Assembly (NCBI GenBank): GCA_037130845.1
Contig: JBAXSE010000019.1
Span: forward strand, 1 to 24,942
Length of the DNA stretch: 24,942 nt
Direction of reading: 5' to 3'
Source of the DNA: 1-14-0-10-37-14 sp037130845
GTDB taxonomy: Bacteria; Patescibacteriota; Patescibacteriia; Patescibacteriales; Patescibacteriaceae
Part shown: piece by piece, positions 6,172-14,652 of the stretch
Numbering within the stretch: position 1 is the stretch's first letter
Layout of the letters: each line of letters starts with the position of its first letter
Notes under the pieces: model-generated
What the model saw: the letters and a program-made list of their open reading frames with translations, nothing else
The model's database searches: none
What the model was told of the DNA's origin: nothing
Program-made: the position numbers and the translations under genes

Positions 6172-7140
6172 ATGAAAAAAATTAAATTAGCTATAGGTTT
6201 TATTTGTTACGGCGAGCTGACCGCCAAATATTTATCGCAATTCGTGCCCAGCTTATTTGCGGCAATCAAGGAGTCTGGGGCGGAAGTTCAGATTATGGCT
6301 TGGGATAATCTGCCTAAAGCCGAAGAAAATTTTGAATTTTTGGACAAGTATTATCCACAGATCGAAGTTATTAAAAGCGGTGTCAATCTTGGTTTTGGCA
6401 AATCATTCAATCGCCTGATCGCGCAGGCCCATGCTTGGGAAGCTGATTATTTTTTGGTTGTTAATCCTGATGTTTTCTTGGGCAAACATAGTCTGGCTAA
6501 AATGCTGGCCAGCCTGGAATTGGACGAACATTTGGGATCGGTGGCGCCCAAAGTATATTGTTGGGATTTTGATCATGGCCAAGGCACCAAGATTATTGAT
6601 ACTTGCGGCATCGTCAAGGCTCCGGGCATGCGTTTTCATGATTTGGGTCAAGGCCAGCCGGATCGCTTGCAGTTTGACAGCTCGTTGATTGTCGGGCCTT
6701 CCGGTTGCTGCGCCCTATATCGCATGAAGGCGCTGGAAAGTGTCAGACAGGGCAACGAATATTTTGACGAACTGATGTTTATGTATAAGGAAGATTGCGA
6801 TCTGGCGGTACGGCTGCGTCTGGCCGGCTGGGGATCAGAATTGGCGCCTGAGGCGCATGTTTGGCACGATCGAACAGTAGCGGGGAAATCCGGCAGTTTG
6901 TTCGGCTTGTGGTCTGCCTGGAAGGATAAAAATCGGGCGGCGCAAAAATGGGCCTTTCGCAATCAGTTTATCATTTATTATAAATATTGGCGCTGGGAAA
7001 ATTGGACCGGACTTTTGATGACTTTTGTCCACATGTCTATGCGACTGGTTTATGCTCGTCTTTTTGATCGAGAATTATGGCAGGAGATTAAAGAATTTTG
7101 GCGCTTGCGGCAGCGCATACACCGTCCGCATTATAAATAG
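6172..7140 (+). CDS. GT2 family glycosyltransferase
   Basis: 322 aa, GT-A fold inverting glycosyltransferase of the rhamnosyltransferase/WcaA-like branch. Visible features in order are an N-terminal Rossmann-like strand (KLAIGFICYGELT), the NPD metal/nucleotide-sugar motif at 98-100 (FLVVNPDVFLG), a conserved SGCCALYRM strand, and the acceptor/catalytic region EDCDLAVRLRLAGW near 207-220. The C terminus is aromatic and basic (WRWENWTGLLMTFVHM) and probably membrane-associated. The start at 6172 (MKKIKLAIGF) is chosen over 6136 because the latter overlaps the -10 element. It is followed at 3 nt by another GT2 gene, so the two are co-transcribed. Sugar specificity is unknown. Confidence 0.88.
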   Translation: MKKIKLAIGFICYGELTAKYLSQFVPSLFAAIKESGAEVQIMAWDNLPKAEENFEFLDKYYPQIEVIKSGVNLGFGKSFNRLIAQAHAWEADYFLVVNPDVFLGKHSLAKMLASLELDEHLGSVAPKVYCWDFDHGQGTKIIDTCGIVKAPGMRFHDLGQGQPDRLQFDSSLIVGPSGCCALYRMKALESVRQGNEYFDELMFMYKEDCDLAVRLRLAGWGSELAPEAHVWHDRTVAGKSGSLFGLWSAWKDKNRAAQKWAFRNQFIIYYKYWRWENWTGLLMTFVHMSMRLVYARLFDRELWQEIKEFWRLRQRIHRPHYK

Positions 7141-7143
7141 CCT

Positions 7144-8001
7144 ATGGACTTAAGCGTGATTATTGTTTCGTGGAACACGCGGGACAAATTGGCAGCTAAC
7201 CTCGCCTCTCTTTATTCAAGTCAGGGTGATTTTAGCTTTGAAGTTTTTGTAGTCGATAATGGTTCGGCTGACGGTTCCGCCGAAATGGTGAAACGGCAAT
7301 TTGCGCAGGTCAAATTGATTGCCAACAAGAAAAATCTGGGTTTTGCCAAGGCGAATAATCTGGCTCTCAAGAAAGCGAAAGGTGAATGGCTGCTATTGTT
7401 AAACCCGGACATGAAGTTAAAGCCCGATACTTTGTCTAATTTTTTAAACTGGGTCAAAAAAAATAAACCGGCGATTGCCGGCTGTAAATTGGTTGATAGC
7501 CAAGGACGATTGGTCCGCCATGTACGCCGTTTTCCGACGCTGTTTGACCAGGCGATAATCGCCATGAAGCTGGCGCATTTAATGCCGTCTTTGCTGGGCC
7601 GGTACTTGTATACAGATTTTGATTATAGCAAAGCGGCCCAAGTGGACTCAATCCGCGGCTCTTTTTTTGCCATCAGTAGATCAACCTACAAGAAATTAGG
7701 CGGGTTGGATGAGCGATATTTTATCTGGTTTGAGGAAGTTGATTATTGCCGGCAGGCCCGCGAGGCTGGATTGGCGGTGTGGTATACGCCGGCCGCCGAG
7801 GCAGTCGACTTGATCGGCCAAGGCTTCAAACAAGTCGGCCATTCGGTTAAGCAGCGTTATATGAAGCAGTCAATGATTAAATATTTTGCTAAGTGGCAAG
7901 GCGGCAAAGCGGCTTGGGCCATAAGGCTGGCTTGGCTGTTCGGTTCGGCGGTCAATTTGATCGGCAAGCCCTTAGGATTAAAATCCAGGACCAATACATA
8001 A
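7144..8001 (+). CDS. GT2 family glycosyltransferase
   Basis: 285 aa. Canonical GT2 layout: DLSVIIVSWNTRDKL at the N terminus, FVVDNGSADGSAE (about 35-47, uridine-binding DNGS), KNLGFAKANN (63-72), LLLNPDMKL with the NPD motif at 87-89, then FIWFEEVDYCRQAREAG (about 204-220) holding the acidic catalytic-base region. These are the hallmarks of dTDP-rhamnose- or hexose-transferring enzymes of O-antigen/exopolysaccharide clusters. It lies 3 nt after the previous GT2 and ends directly at a GC-rich terminator. No signal peptide or clear membrane helix; likely peripheral to the inner face of the membrane. Confidence 0.92.
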   Translation: MDLSVIIVSWNTRDKLAANLASLYSSQGDFSFEVFVVDNGSADGSAEMVKRQFAQVKLIANKKNLGFAKANNLALKKAKGEWLLLLNPDMKLKPDTLSNFLNWVKKNKPAIAGCKLVDSQGRLVRHVRRFPTLFDQAIIAMKLAHLMPSLLGRYLYTDFDYSKAAQVDSIRGSFFAISRSTYKKLGGLDERYFIWFEEVDYCRQAREAGLAVWYTPAAEAVDLIGQGFKQVGHSVKQRYMKQSMIKYFAKWQGGKAAWAIRLAWLFGSAVNLIGKPLGLKSRTNT

Positions 8002-8022
8002 AAGACCCCCGGGGGGTCTTTT
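8000..8022 (+). terminator. intrinsic terminator overlapping the GT2 stop codon
   Basis: AAAAGACCCCC/GGGGGGTCTTTT, a near-perfect palindrome that begins inside the TAA of the preceding gene and ends in TTTT. Confidence 0.8.
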
Positions 8023-8050
8023 ATAAAATATTTTTATTACTTCATTTCTT

Positions 8051-8100
8051 GTGTCATTCCCGCCGGAGTCTACCCGCTCTTTGGCGGATGGGAATGACAT
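8051..8100. repeat. REP-like element (family A), single copy
   Basis: GTGTCATTCCC at the left end and GGGAATGACAT at the right end form the outer arms. The interior (CCGCCGGAGTC, ACCCG, CTTTGGCGG) matches the left unit at 83-126 read on the minus strand. It lies between the convergent GT2 and rnhB genes. Confidence 0.75.
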
Positions 8101-8136
8101 GCTTGAAAAATTTTCAATGATATTCTAGATCGGTTT

Positions 8137-8769
8137 TTAAAACATTTTAGTCGTTTTCGGCTGTCTAAAAGGGGAGAAGCTGAGGCGATGGATTGGGCAA
8201 GGGCCGTATTGCTTGATTAACCTCAGATGTTCTTGGGTGGCGTAGCCTTTGTGCTCGTTAAATTTATATTCAGGCCATTTGTCGTGCATCTCTTGCATAA
8301 TGCGATCGCGGGTTACTTTGGCCAGGATAGAGGCGGCGGCAATAGCAAAAACTTGATGGTCCCCATCGATAATGGCCGTTTGCTTGAACTTACAATCCGG
8401 TATTTCTTTGTTGCCGTCGATTAATAAATGGTCTATATTCTGGCCGGTATTTTCGGCGGCTTGCCGCATAGCAAGCAAGGAAGCCGCCAGAATGTTGATT
8501 CGATCGATTGTCAGATGGTCGATGATGGCGACGCCGAAGTGGCTTATTTTTTCTTGGAGCAGCTGGAAAAGCTCGGCCCGTTCTACCGGTCCGATCAGCT
8601 TGCTGTCACGCACTTTTTTGAGTGCGGCGCTAATCTTGAAATCTGGCCCCAAGACGACGCAAGCAGCCACCACCGGTCCGGCCAAAGGACCGCGGCCGGC
8701 TTCATCGGCGCCGGCTACCAAACGAGCCCCTTGGCGCCAAAGCGATTTTTCCCAAGCTAAATCAAGCAT
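8137..8769 (-). CDS. rnhB: ribonuclease HII
   Basis: 210 aa. Cleaves the RNA strand of RNA/DNA hybrids and nicks at single ribonucleotides misincorporated in DNA. All catalytic acids are present: Asp22 and Glu23 in ADEAGRGPLAGPV, Asp118 in LLIDGN, and Asp137 in IIDGDHQV. The ASILAKVTRDRIM helix and KGYATQEHL stretch are diagnostic of type HII. Length is normal for the family. It is transcribed against the flanking glycosyltransferase genes from a clear promoter at 8803-8831, so it interrupts the glycan cluster as an independent unit. Confidence 0.97.
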   Translation of the reverse strand: MLDLAWEKSLWRQGARLVAGADEAGRGPLAGPVVAACVVLGPDFKISAALKKVRDSKLIGPVERAELFQLLQEKISHFGVAIIDHLTIDRINILAASLLAMRQAAENTGQNIDHLLIDGNKEIPDCKFKQTAIIDGDHQVFAIAAASILAKVTRDRIMQEMHDKWPEYKFNEHKGYATQEHLRLIKQYGPCPIHRLSFSPFRQPKTTKMF

Positions 8770-8802
8770 ATTTAACAGTTATTTATGTATCCGCGTAAGT
8801 TT

Positions 8803-8840
8803 AAGATAGTGTTTCTTTGGTAAATAGTCAACAGTTGACT
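8803..8840 (-). promoter_or_regulatory. rnhB promoter with palindromic -35 region
   Basis: Minus strand TTGACT (8831-8826), 17-nt spacer, TATCTT (8808-8803). The -35 is one arm of the perfect 15-bp palindrome AGTCAACAGTTGACT (8826-8840), whose other arm is TTGACT for the plus strand. It could be an operator or simply shared -35 boxes. Confidence 0.6.
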
Positions 8841-8912
8841 AATATGTTTAGATAAAATAAGCTATAATGTCCATAGGCTAAAAAGTTGTTTTTGGCTATT
8901 ATAATATTTTTT

Positions 8913-9980
8913 ATGCGCACTGCTGTCATAGTCAGTCCAAATTGGAAGGATTACGCCTCCAAATATCTTGAGGCTTGTTTGAGCAGCTTGCGTGAGCAGA
9001 AGGAGGTTGATCAATTTAAGATATTTTTGGTGGATAACGGTTCTAGCGCCCAGTCGCGACAATTGTTGCAGGAGACTGCCGAGCGTATTTTGGGCCAATC
9101 AATCCCTTTTGAGCTGTTGTCTAGCCCTGATAACTTGGGCTTTGCCGGCGGTAACAATCTGGCTTTGCGCCAAGCCGCCAATCAAGGTTATTTGTATGCG
9201 GCATTATTTAATATGGACGGACGCTTGGATCCTTTGGCGTTGCATTATTTAGAGAAAAGCTTGGATCAAGATGGCGCCTTGGGCGCGGTGCAAGCGCGTA
9301 TAATGCTTTGGCCTGACAAGCATTTGGTAAACAGTTTGGGCAATGTCACTCATTTCTTGGGCTTTGGCTATTGCTTGGGTTATCGCCAATCGTATGAACA
9401 AGCCAGCGAGCTTGGCGCCATTGCGTATGCTAGCGGCGCGGCGGTAATGCTTAGGCTGTCTGCATTAGCGCGAGTCGGCTTGTTTGATGAAGAATTTTGG
9501 ATGTACAACGAGGATCAGGATCTTAGCTGGCGCCTCTGGTTGTCTGGCTTTAGTATAAAAGTCGAGCCGCGTTCGGTTTTCTATCATGAATATGAGTTTA
9601 GCCGTTCGGTTAGCAAATATTATTGGATGGATCGCAATCGTTTGCTGGTTATATTTAAAAACTATCATTGGGCAACTTTGTTGATAATTATGCCTGCCTT
9701 ATTGGGAGTAGAATTGATGACGCCTTTGATTGCCTGGCGCGGCGGTTGGCTCAAACAGAAAATAAAGGTTTGGGGATATTTTTTGCGCCCCGGTACTTGG
9801 CGTTATTTGGCCTTGGCGCGACGTCAGAGCCAAGCCTTGCGACGAGTTTCTGACAGTAGTATAGTAAAGATGTTTAGCCCGATAATTGATTATCAAGAAG
9901 TCAGCGGCTTGGCCACTAGGATGGGCAATAGATTCTTGACTGTCTATTGGCAAATAGTGCGCAAATTGATTTTTTGGTAA
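8913..9980 (+). CDS. GT2 family glycosyltransferase (NMD variant)
   Basis: 355 aa, longer than its GT2 neighbours. It shows VIVSPNWKDY at the N terminus, FLVDNGSSAQS (uridine-binding DNGS), DNLGFAGGNNLAL, and FWMYNEDQDLSWRLWLSGF for the catalytic-base region. The usual NPD motif is replaced by NMD (ALFNMDGRLD), keeping the metal-binding Asp. The C terminus adds a hydrophobic segment (LLIIMPALLGVELMTPLIAW), then a basic region, likely membrane-attached. The start at 8913 (MRTAVIVSP) is preferred over 8886 because the extra nine residues are a hydrophobic run over the AT-rich promoter; a TATAAT at 8900-8905 sits 7 nt before this ATG. Confidence 0.88.
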   Translation: MRTAVIVSPNWKDYASKYLEACLSSLREQKEVDQFKIFLVDNGSSAQSRQLLQETAERILGQSIPFELLSSPDNLGFAGGNNLALRQAANQGYLYAALFNMDGRLDPLALHYLEKSLDQDGALGAVQARIMLWPDKHLVNSLGNVTHFLGFGYCLGYRQSYEQASELGAIAYASGAAVMLRLSALARVGLFDEEFWMYNEDQDLSWRLWLSGFSIKVEPRSVFYHEYEFSRSVSKYYWMDRNRLLVIFKNYHWATLLIIMPALLGVELMTPLIAWRGGWLKQKIKVWGYFLRPGTWRYLALARRQSQALRRVSDSSIVKMFSPIIDYQEVSGLATRMGNRFLTVYWQIVRKLIFW

Positions 9981-9994
9981 ACTAATATTAAATT
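9966..9994 (+). promoter_or_regulatory. promoter of the 10006 GT2 gene
   Basis: TTGATT (9966-9971), 17-nt spacer, TAAATT (9989-9994). The -35 lies inside the last codons of the preceding gene, and the ATG follows 11 nt after the -10, giving a leader of only a few nucleotides. Confidence 0.5.
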
Positions 9995-10005
9995 ACGATT
10001 TTTGT

Positions 10006-10797
10006 ATGGATTTAAGCATTATTATCGTCAATTATAAAAGCAAAGGCCTGACTTTGAGCTGCCTCAAGTCAATTAGTGAGGCTGATTGGCATGGTTTGAG
10101 CCACGAAATTATTGTTGTAGATAATAATTCCGGTGATAATACGGTTGAGATTGTCCGCTGGCAGTATCCGGAGGTTAAGCTAATCGCCACGAAGCGCAAT
10201 CTGGGCATGGGCGGAGGGAATAATTTGGGCTTCCGCCAAGCCAAGGGCCGTTATTTGGTTGTGATGAATCCTGATACTTTGATGTTTAAGGACACTTTTC
10301 AAAAACTGTTCAAGCTGATGCAGGATAATCCGCGTATCGGCGTTGTCGGTCCGAAACAGTATAATCCCGATCACACAATCCAAGATTCTTGTTATCGTTG
10401 GCATGGGCTGCTGACGCCTTTGTACCGCCGTACCAGCCTGGGTAAGAGCGCTCTTGGACGTAAGGACTTATCCAGATTTTTAATGTCCGATTTTGATAAG
10501 TCTGATTATTGCGAGGTTGATTGGTTGCTCGGATCTTTCTTGTTTATCCGCACCGAAGCCTTGGCCGAAGTCGGCGGTTTCGATGAGCGGTTTTTCCTCT
10601 ATTTCGAAGATACTGACATTTGCCGCCGTTTTCATAAAAAAGGCTGGAAAGTTGTCTTTTATCCCGAGGCGGAAATTATCCATAATCACAATCGAGCCAG
10701 TGCCGGCACTCCTTGGTATAAGTTTTTCACTTCCGGCTCGACGCGAACTCATATCTGGTCGTGGTTTAAATATCTTATCAAATACAAAGCAAAATAA
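10006..10797 (+). CDS. GT2 family glycosyltransferase
   Basis: 263 aa, compact GT2 enzyme closely resembling the 7144 gene product in layout. Features are DLSIIIVNYKSKGLT, IIVVDNNSGDNTVE, RNLGMGGGNNLGF, VVMNPDTLMF with the NPD motif, and FFLYFEDTDICRRFHKKGW as the catalytic region. The C terminus is short and basic. It is the fourth GT2 gene of the cluster and directly precedes galU, separated by 27 nt that contain a small hairpin (GCTCTTAACAGAGC) without a T-tract. Transfers a sugar from a nucleotide donor, probably to a lipid- or peptide-linked glycan; specificity is unknown. Confidence 0.92.
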   Translation: MDLSIIIVNYKSKGLTLSCLKSISEADWHGLSHEIIVVDNNSGDNTVEIVRWQYPEVKLIATKRNLGMGGGNNLGFRQAKGRYLVVMNPDTLMFKDTFQKLFKLMQDNPRIGVVGPKQYNPDHTIQDSCYRWHGLLTPLYRRTSLGKSALGRKDLSRFLMSDFDKSDYCEVDWLLGSFLFIRTEALAEVGGFDERFFLYFEDTDICRRFHKKGWKVVFYPEAEIIHNHNRASAGTPWYKFFTSGSTRTHIWSWFKYLIKYKAK

Positions 10798-10824
10798 TTA
10801 AGCTCTTAACAGAGCGATAACCCT

Positions 10825-11712
10825 ATGGCAACCAGCAAACACAAAACCCAGCTGGCAGTTACAAAAGCTATTTTTCCGGTTGCCGGTTTCGGTACCCGTT
10901 TTTTGCCGGCGACCAAGGCCCAGCCGAAAGAAATGCTGCCGGTGGTAGACAAGCCGGCTATCCAATATTTGGCCGAAGATGCGGTAGCGGCCGGTATCAC
11001 AGAAATAATCTTTGTGACTGGCCGAGGCAAGCGTGCGATCGAAGATCATTTTGATTATTCTTTCGAGCTGGATCAAAACCTGGTTGAGAAAAATAAGATG
11101 AACCTGGTCAAGGAGGTGCGCCGTATTTCCACCTTGGCGAACTTTAGTTATGTCCGCCAGCCGATGCCGTTGGGCGATGGACACGCTATTAACTGCGCCG
11201 CTCATCTGGTGTGGAACGAGCCGGTCTTGGTCTTGTTCGGCGATACTTTGTATGACTCCGAAATATCGCCTGCCAAGCAAGTGATAGACGCTTATTGCAA
11301 ATGCGGAACTTCGGTTGTCGGACTGTCGCGGGTGCATCCGCAAAACGTCCACCAGTTCGGTGTTATAGACGGGCAGGAGCAGCAAGATGGATTATGGAAT
11401 ATCAGCCGCTTTGTAGAAAAGCCGGAGGTCGGACAAGCTCCTAGCAACCTGGCAGCTGTCGGAGCCTACGTTATTACTCCTGAGGTTTTTGCCGTTTTAG
11501 CTTCTATGAAGAAGAGTGATTCCGGTGAAATACGTTTGGCCGATGCTTTTGCCGCGTTACTGGGGCAGGGAGGCAACATCCATGGCCAAGAATTAAAAGG
11601 CGAATGGCTGGATACCGGCAGTAAGATCGGCTGGATGAAGGCAAATATTAAATTGGGCCTAAAGAATAAGGAGATCGGTGAAGAGTTGGCAGAGTTTATC
11701 AAGAGCATTTAA
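10825..11712 (+). CDS. galU: UTP-glucose-1-phosphate uridylyltransferase
   Basis: 295 aa. Makes UDP-glucose from UTP and glucose-1-phosphate in the cytosol. The N-terminal nucleotide-binding signature GFGTRFLPATKAQPKEMLP (residues 21-39) is the GalU type, distinguishing it from RmlA or GlmU. VFVTGRGK-like (IFVTGRGKRAIEDHFD), LVLFGDTLYDS (metal-binding Asp) and RFVEKPEVG (glucose-1-P binding) follow in the family order. Length is normal. As the last gene of the glycosyltransferase run it would supply the donor used directly or after epimerisation by the neighbouring enzymes. A strong bidirectional terminator follows. Confidence 0.96.
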   Translation: MATSKHKTQLAVTKAIFPVAGFGTRFLPATKAQPKEMLPVVDKPAIQYLAEDAVAAGITEIIFVTGRGKRAIEDHFDYSFELDQNLVEKNKMNLVKEVRRISTLANFSYVRQPMPLGDGHAINCAAHLVWNEPVLVLFGDTLYDSEISPAKQVIDAYCKCGTSVVGLSRVHPQNVHQFGVIDGQEQQDGLWNISRFVEKPEVGQAPSNLAAVGAYVITPEVFAVLASMKKSDSGEIRLADAFAALLGQGGNIHGQELKGEWLDTGSKIGWMKANIKLGLKNKEIGEELAEFIKSI

Positions 11713-11728
11713 TAATTTCCGTTGAGAT

Positions 11729-11765
11729 AAAAAATCCACTCCGAAGCGCTTCGGAGTGGATTTTT
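11729..11765. terminator. bidirectional terminator between galU and the PEGA gene
   Basis: Perfect inverted repeat AAAAATCCACTCCGAAGC/GCTTCGGAGTGGATTTTT with A- and T-tracts on both sides. It serves both convergent genes. Confidence 0.92.
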
Positions 11766-11776
11766 AAATATTGTTT

Positions 11777-13159
11777 TTATTCTAAGCTTAGCGAGTATAG
11801 CCCGGCTGTTTGCCCGACTTTGGCAAAGAAAAAGATAGTCGATCCGTCGGCGTTAAGCTGAGGCTGAGTGAGAGGGATGTTGTCCAGCAAGTTAGTGTGT
11901 TGGCGTCCATTGCGATCATCCAGCTCCAAGGCGCCGAGTGAATTATCGGTGGCAAAAATCAAGTAGTTGTCGTCTTTGTACCAAAAGGCGGCGCGGATCG
12001 GCGTTCCTAGGCGGGTCAAAAGCGTTTCTTTGTTGTCGCTTCTTTGCCAGAGGCGCAGATCGCTTTGGCCGGCCAGCAAGAGCCGGTTATTCTGATCCCA
12101 TTGGTTGAAGTAGGCATTATCCAGGCGCTTTAGCTCGTACTGGTTGTTAAATGGGTATTTGATATCCAGCAGATAAAGAGCATGATTTTTTTGGTCATAC
12201 AAGTTGAGCCAACGGTTGTGGATGTTGGTAAAACGGTAGTCGGATAGATTGTTCAGATCAATCGTGCCGATAAATTGAGAATCGCTTAACTTGTAAATAG
12301 CGACAAAGGAGTGGAAGTCTTTTTGGTTTTGTTTGATTGCGTAAAGATAGCCGTCTTTGGCCAGGAAATCGATAAAAGGATTGTTTTTCTCCGGCTTGAG
12401 CAGTATTTTTTTTGTGTTAGCCAGGATGTCAAATTCATAAAGCGAGCCGTTGTCCAAGAAATAAATGCGTTGGCTGGAATCAGCGCCAAAGACAAAGCGT
12501 TCGGCTGAGCTGTTGGCGAGTTGGCGCAAATCGGCAGTCTTGCCAGACGCCAAATTGATTAAGCTGTGATTGGCAATCAGGCTTTGGCTGTCATTGGACC
12601 AAGACAAGTCTGCTTGGTCGCTGGACGCCGGCAGGTCAAAAGAAGCCGTCTGAGAACCGTCCGCGAGATTTGTTATAATAACTTGATTGTCTGTTAGAAT
12701 CGTCCAATATTTTTTGTCCGGACTTACGGCGGTAGTTAGCAGGCGAGTGATGTCCAGCGACCAGACTAATTGCGGCAAAGTTTCTTTGAAGAGGCGCACA
12801 TTTTCCAGATAGGTGGTTTCGCTGGCGTTTAAAGTTAATTTTTTTTGCCAAGGATGATATCCATTTAGAGTTAATTTGACTTCATAATCTCCCGGCAAGA
12901 TGCCGGCAATCTTAATCGGCGTAGTGACCGGGGCGTTTTTGCCGGTTAGCTGGTTTAGGAATTTTTTTTGCACTTCTCCGTTTAATGATACTTGAGCGGC
13001 GCTAGGCGTGCTTTCGATATCAAAAATACCGGTTTTTTGCAATTTAAAACCGTAGGGACTGAGGGAATAGCCAAAGGCATAGGTGAGGATAACCGCGGAT
13101 AAGGCGATAAAGGCTACCGTGAAAATAATAAACAAGATGTTGCGTATTCTTTTGGTCAT
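11777..13159 (-). CDS. PEGA-domain beta-propeller membrane protein
   Basis: 460 aa, envelope protein of a type common in CPR genomes. One N-terminal transmembrane helix (about 8-30, ILFIIFTVAFIALSAVILTYAFG) after a basic tail is followed by a PEGA domain (about 46-127: FDIESTPSAAQVSLNGE, LPGDYEVKLTLNGYHPWQK). Repeating beta-propeller-like blades then run to the C terminus (YWTILTDNQVIITNLADG, YLYAIKQNQKDFHSF, NNRLLLAGQSDLRLWQRS), ending in the TolB-like NADGSTIFFFA. The domain should lie outside the membrane and bind polysaccharide or protein. It lies downstream of murA on the same strand, separated by an AT-rich inverted repeat. Its ligand cannot be deduced. Confidence 0.85.
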   Translation of the reverse strand: MTKRIRNILFIIFTVAFIALSAVILTYAFGYSLSPYGFKLQKTGIFDIESTPSAAQVSLNGEVQKKFLNQLTGKNAPVTTPIKIAGILPGDYEVKLTLNGYHPWQKKLTLNASETTYLENVRLFKETLPQLVWSLDITRLLTTAVSPDKKYWTILTDNQVIITNLADGSQTASFDLPASSDQADLSWSNDSQSLIANHSLINLASGKTADLRQLANSSAERFVFGADSSQRIYFLDNGSLYEFDILANTKKILLKPEKNNPFIDFLAKDGYLYAIKQNQKDFHSFVAIYKLSDSQFIGTIDLNNLSDYRFTNIHNRWLNLYDQKNHALYLLDIKYPFNNQYELKRLDNAYFNQWDQNNRLLLAGQSDLRLWQRSDNKETLLTRLGTPIRAAFWYKDDNYLIFATDNSLGALELDDRNGRQHTNLLDNIPLTQPQLNADGSTIFFFAKVGQTAGLYSLSLE

Positions 13160-13179
13160 ATTTCAAAATAAAAAATAAA

Positions 13180-13230
13180 ATATCAAAAATTTAAGATGTA
13201 GAAGAGTTTTTGATTTTTGATTTTTGATAT
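13180..13230 (-). repeat. AT-rich inverted repeat after murA, possible terminator
   Basis: Arms ATATCAAAAAT (13180-13190) and ATTTTTGATAT (13220-13230) enclose 29 nt that include tandem TTTTTGA units (three near 13206-13227). On the minus strand it follows the murA stop immediately and is followed by a T-rich stretch, so it may be a weak terminator. Confidence 0.45.
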
Positions 13231-14490
13231 TTAATCTATCCTCTCGATATCGGCGCCGATGGAGCGCAGGCGTTCGTCGATGTTTTCGTAGCCGCGGTCT
13301 ATTTGGTAGATATTGTCGATTTCGGTGTGTCCCTGCGCGATTAGGCCGGCGATAATCATCGAGATGCCGGCGCGCAAGTCGGGTGAAGTGAGATGTCGGC
13401 CGTGCAGGATTGTCGGTCCGTTGATAACGGCGCGGTGAGGATCGCACATAATGATGTCAGCTCCCATTTGGGTCAGCATGTCGGTAAAAAGCAAGCGGCG
13501 ATCGTAGATGGTTTCGTGGATTAGGCTCATGCCTTCGGCTTGGGTCATTAGCACTGTGTAAGGCGATTGCAGGTCAGTAGGGAAGCCGGGATATTCGTGA
13601 GTCTTGACGCTTTCGGCTTTGAGCTTATCAGCTGGCAGGATTGTCAGGCTGTCGGCCGTGGTTTCATACGGTACGCCGATGCGGCGGAATAGGGCTAGCA
13701 ACGAGCCAAGATGGTCCGGACGGCAATCGGTGATGATTAATTTGGCTTTGGCGGCGGCAGCCAAGATGGCAAAGGTGCCGGCCTCAATGCGGTCGGGAAT
13801 TACCTGGAAGGTTCCGGCGCCAATATGTTCTACGCCTTGGATAGTAATGGTGGGGGAGCCGGCGCCGCTAATGCGTGCGCCGACAGTGTTTAGATAGTCG
13901 GCTAAGGCTACGATTTCCGGTTCCATAGCGCAATTGCGCAAGATGGTTTGGCCATCAGCCAGTATGGCAGTCATTAATAGGGCCTCGGTGCCGGTGACGC
14001 TGACTTTGGGAAAGAAATAGTCGGTACCATGCAAGCGGGCTGAGCTTAATTTGTAAAACTTATCTTCGATAGCCAGCTTGGCTCCCATGGCTTCGAAACC
14101 TTCTAGAAAAATATCAATCGGCCGAGTGCCGGCGCCAATGACGCAGCCGCCGGGGTGGGGGAACTTGGCTTCGCCGAAGCGGGCCAAGAGAGGGCCGACA
14201 AACATAATGGAGGCGCGCAGCTTGTTGGACAGAGCTGAATTTAACTCCGTTTTGATTTGGCTAGCCGGGTGGATGACGCATTCGTGGGTGGATCTTTCGA
14301 CGCGGCAACCTAGGTCTTGGATTAGTTCCAGTGAACGATCGATATCCTCAATGGCCGGCAGATTGGTGATAGTAATCGGCTCGGCGGATAATAGGGTGGC
14401 TGGAATGATTTTGAGGCCGGCATTTTTGGCTCCCTTGACGCTGATAGTGCCGGATAGGGGTCGCCCGCCGGTAATGAGATATTTGGACAT
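13231..14490 (-). CDS. murA: UDP-N-acetylglucosamine 1-carboxyvinyltransferase
   Basis: 419 aa, normal family length. Transfers enolpyruvate from PEP to UDP-GlcNAc, the first committed step of peptidoglycan synthesis, in the cytosol. Catalytic residues are in place: Lys22-Asn23 in VKGAKNAGL, and Cys116 in FPHPGGCVIGAG, the fosfomycin-target cysteine (not the resistant Asp form). RPID and the later QSPYTVLMTQAEGMSLIHE and DRRLLFTDMLTQMGA regions match the two inside-out alpha/beta domains. A near-consensus promoter lies 20-50 nt upstream. Presence of murA supports a genuine cell wall in this organism. Confidence 0.97.
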   Translation of the reverse strand: MSKYLITGGRPLSGTISVKGAKNAGLKIIPATLLSAEPITITNLPAIEDIDRSLELIQDLGCRVERSTHECVIHPASQIKTELNSALSNKLRASIMFVGPLLARFGEAKFPHPGGCVIGAGTRPIDIFLEGFEAMGAKLAIEDKFYKLSSARLHGTDYFFPKVSVTGTEALLMTAILADGQTILRNCAMEPEIVALADYLNTVGARISGAGSPTITIQGVEHIGAGTFQVIPDRIEAGTFAILAAAAKAKLIITDCRPDHLGSLLALFRRIGVPYETTADSLTILPADKLKAESVKTHEYPGFPTDLQSPYTVLMTQAEGMSLIHETIYDRRLLFTDMLTQMGADIIMCDPHRAVINGPTILHGRHLTSPDLRAGISMIIAGLIAQGHTEIDNIYQIDRGYENIDERLRSIGADIERID

Positions 14491-14510
14491 AATTTGATTT
14501 ATTAAGGTTT

Positions 14511-14539
14511 AATATAGCTTAAAATACATTATTTTTCAA
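14511..14539 (-). promoter_or_regulatory. murA promoter
   Basis: Minus strand TTGAAA (14539-14534), exactly 17 nt, then TATATT (14516-14511). The ATG at 14490 follows 20 nt later. Confidence 0.7.
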
Positions 14540-14594
14540 CCTTTAGGCTAAAATACAAGCAATATGATTAAAAGTGTTTTTTGGACTGGTGTTT

Positions 14595-14623
14595 TTGCGG
14601 TATAAACGGAAATTTGGTATAAT
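14595..14623 (+). promoter_or_regulatory. promoter of the P-type ATPase gene
   Basis: TTGCGG (14595-14600), 17-nt spacer, extended -10 TGGTATAAT with TATAAT at 14618-14623. This leaves a leader of about 20-25 nt before the ATG at 14653. Confidence 0.7.
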
Positions 14624-14652
14624 AAAAAAGGCCAAAGCCGTCATTTTTATTT

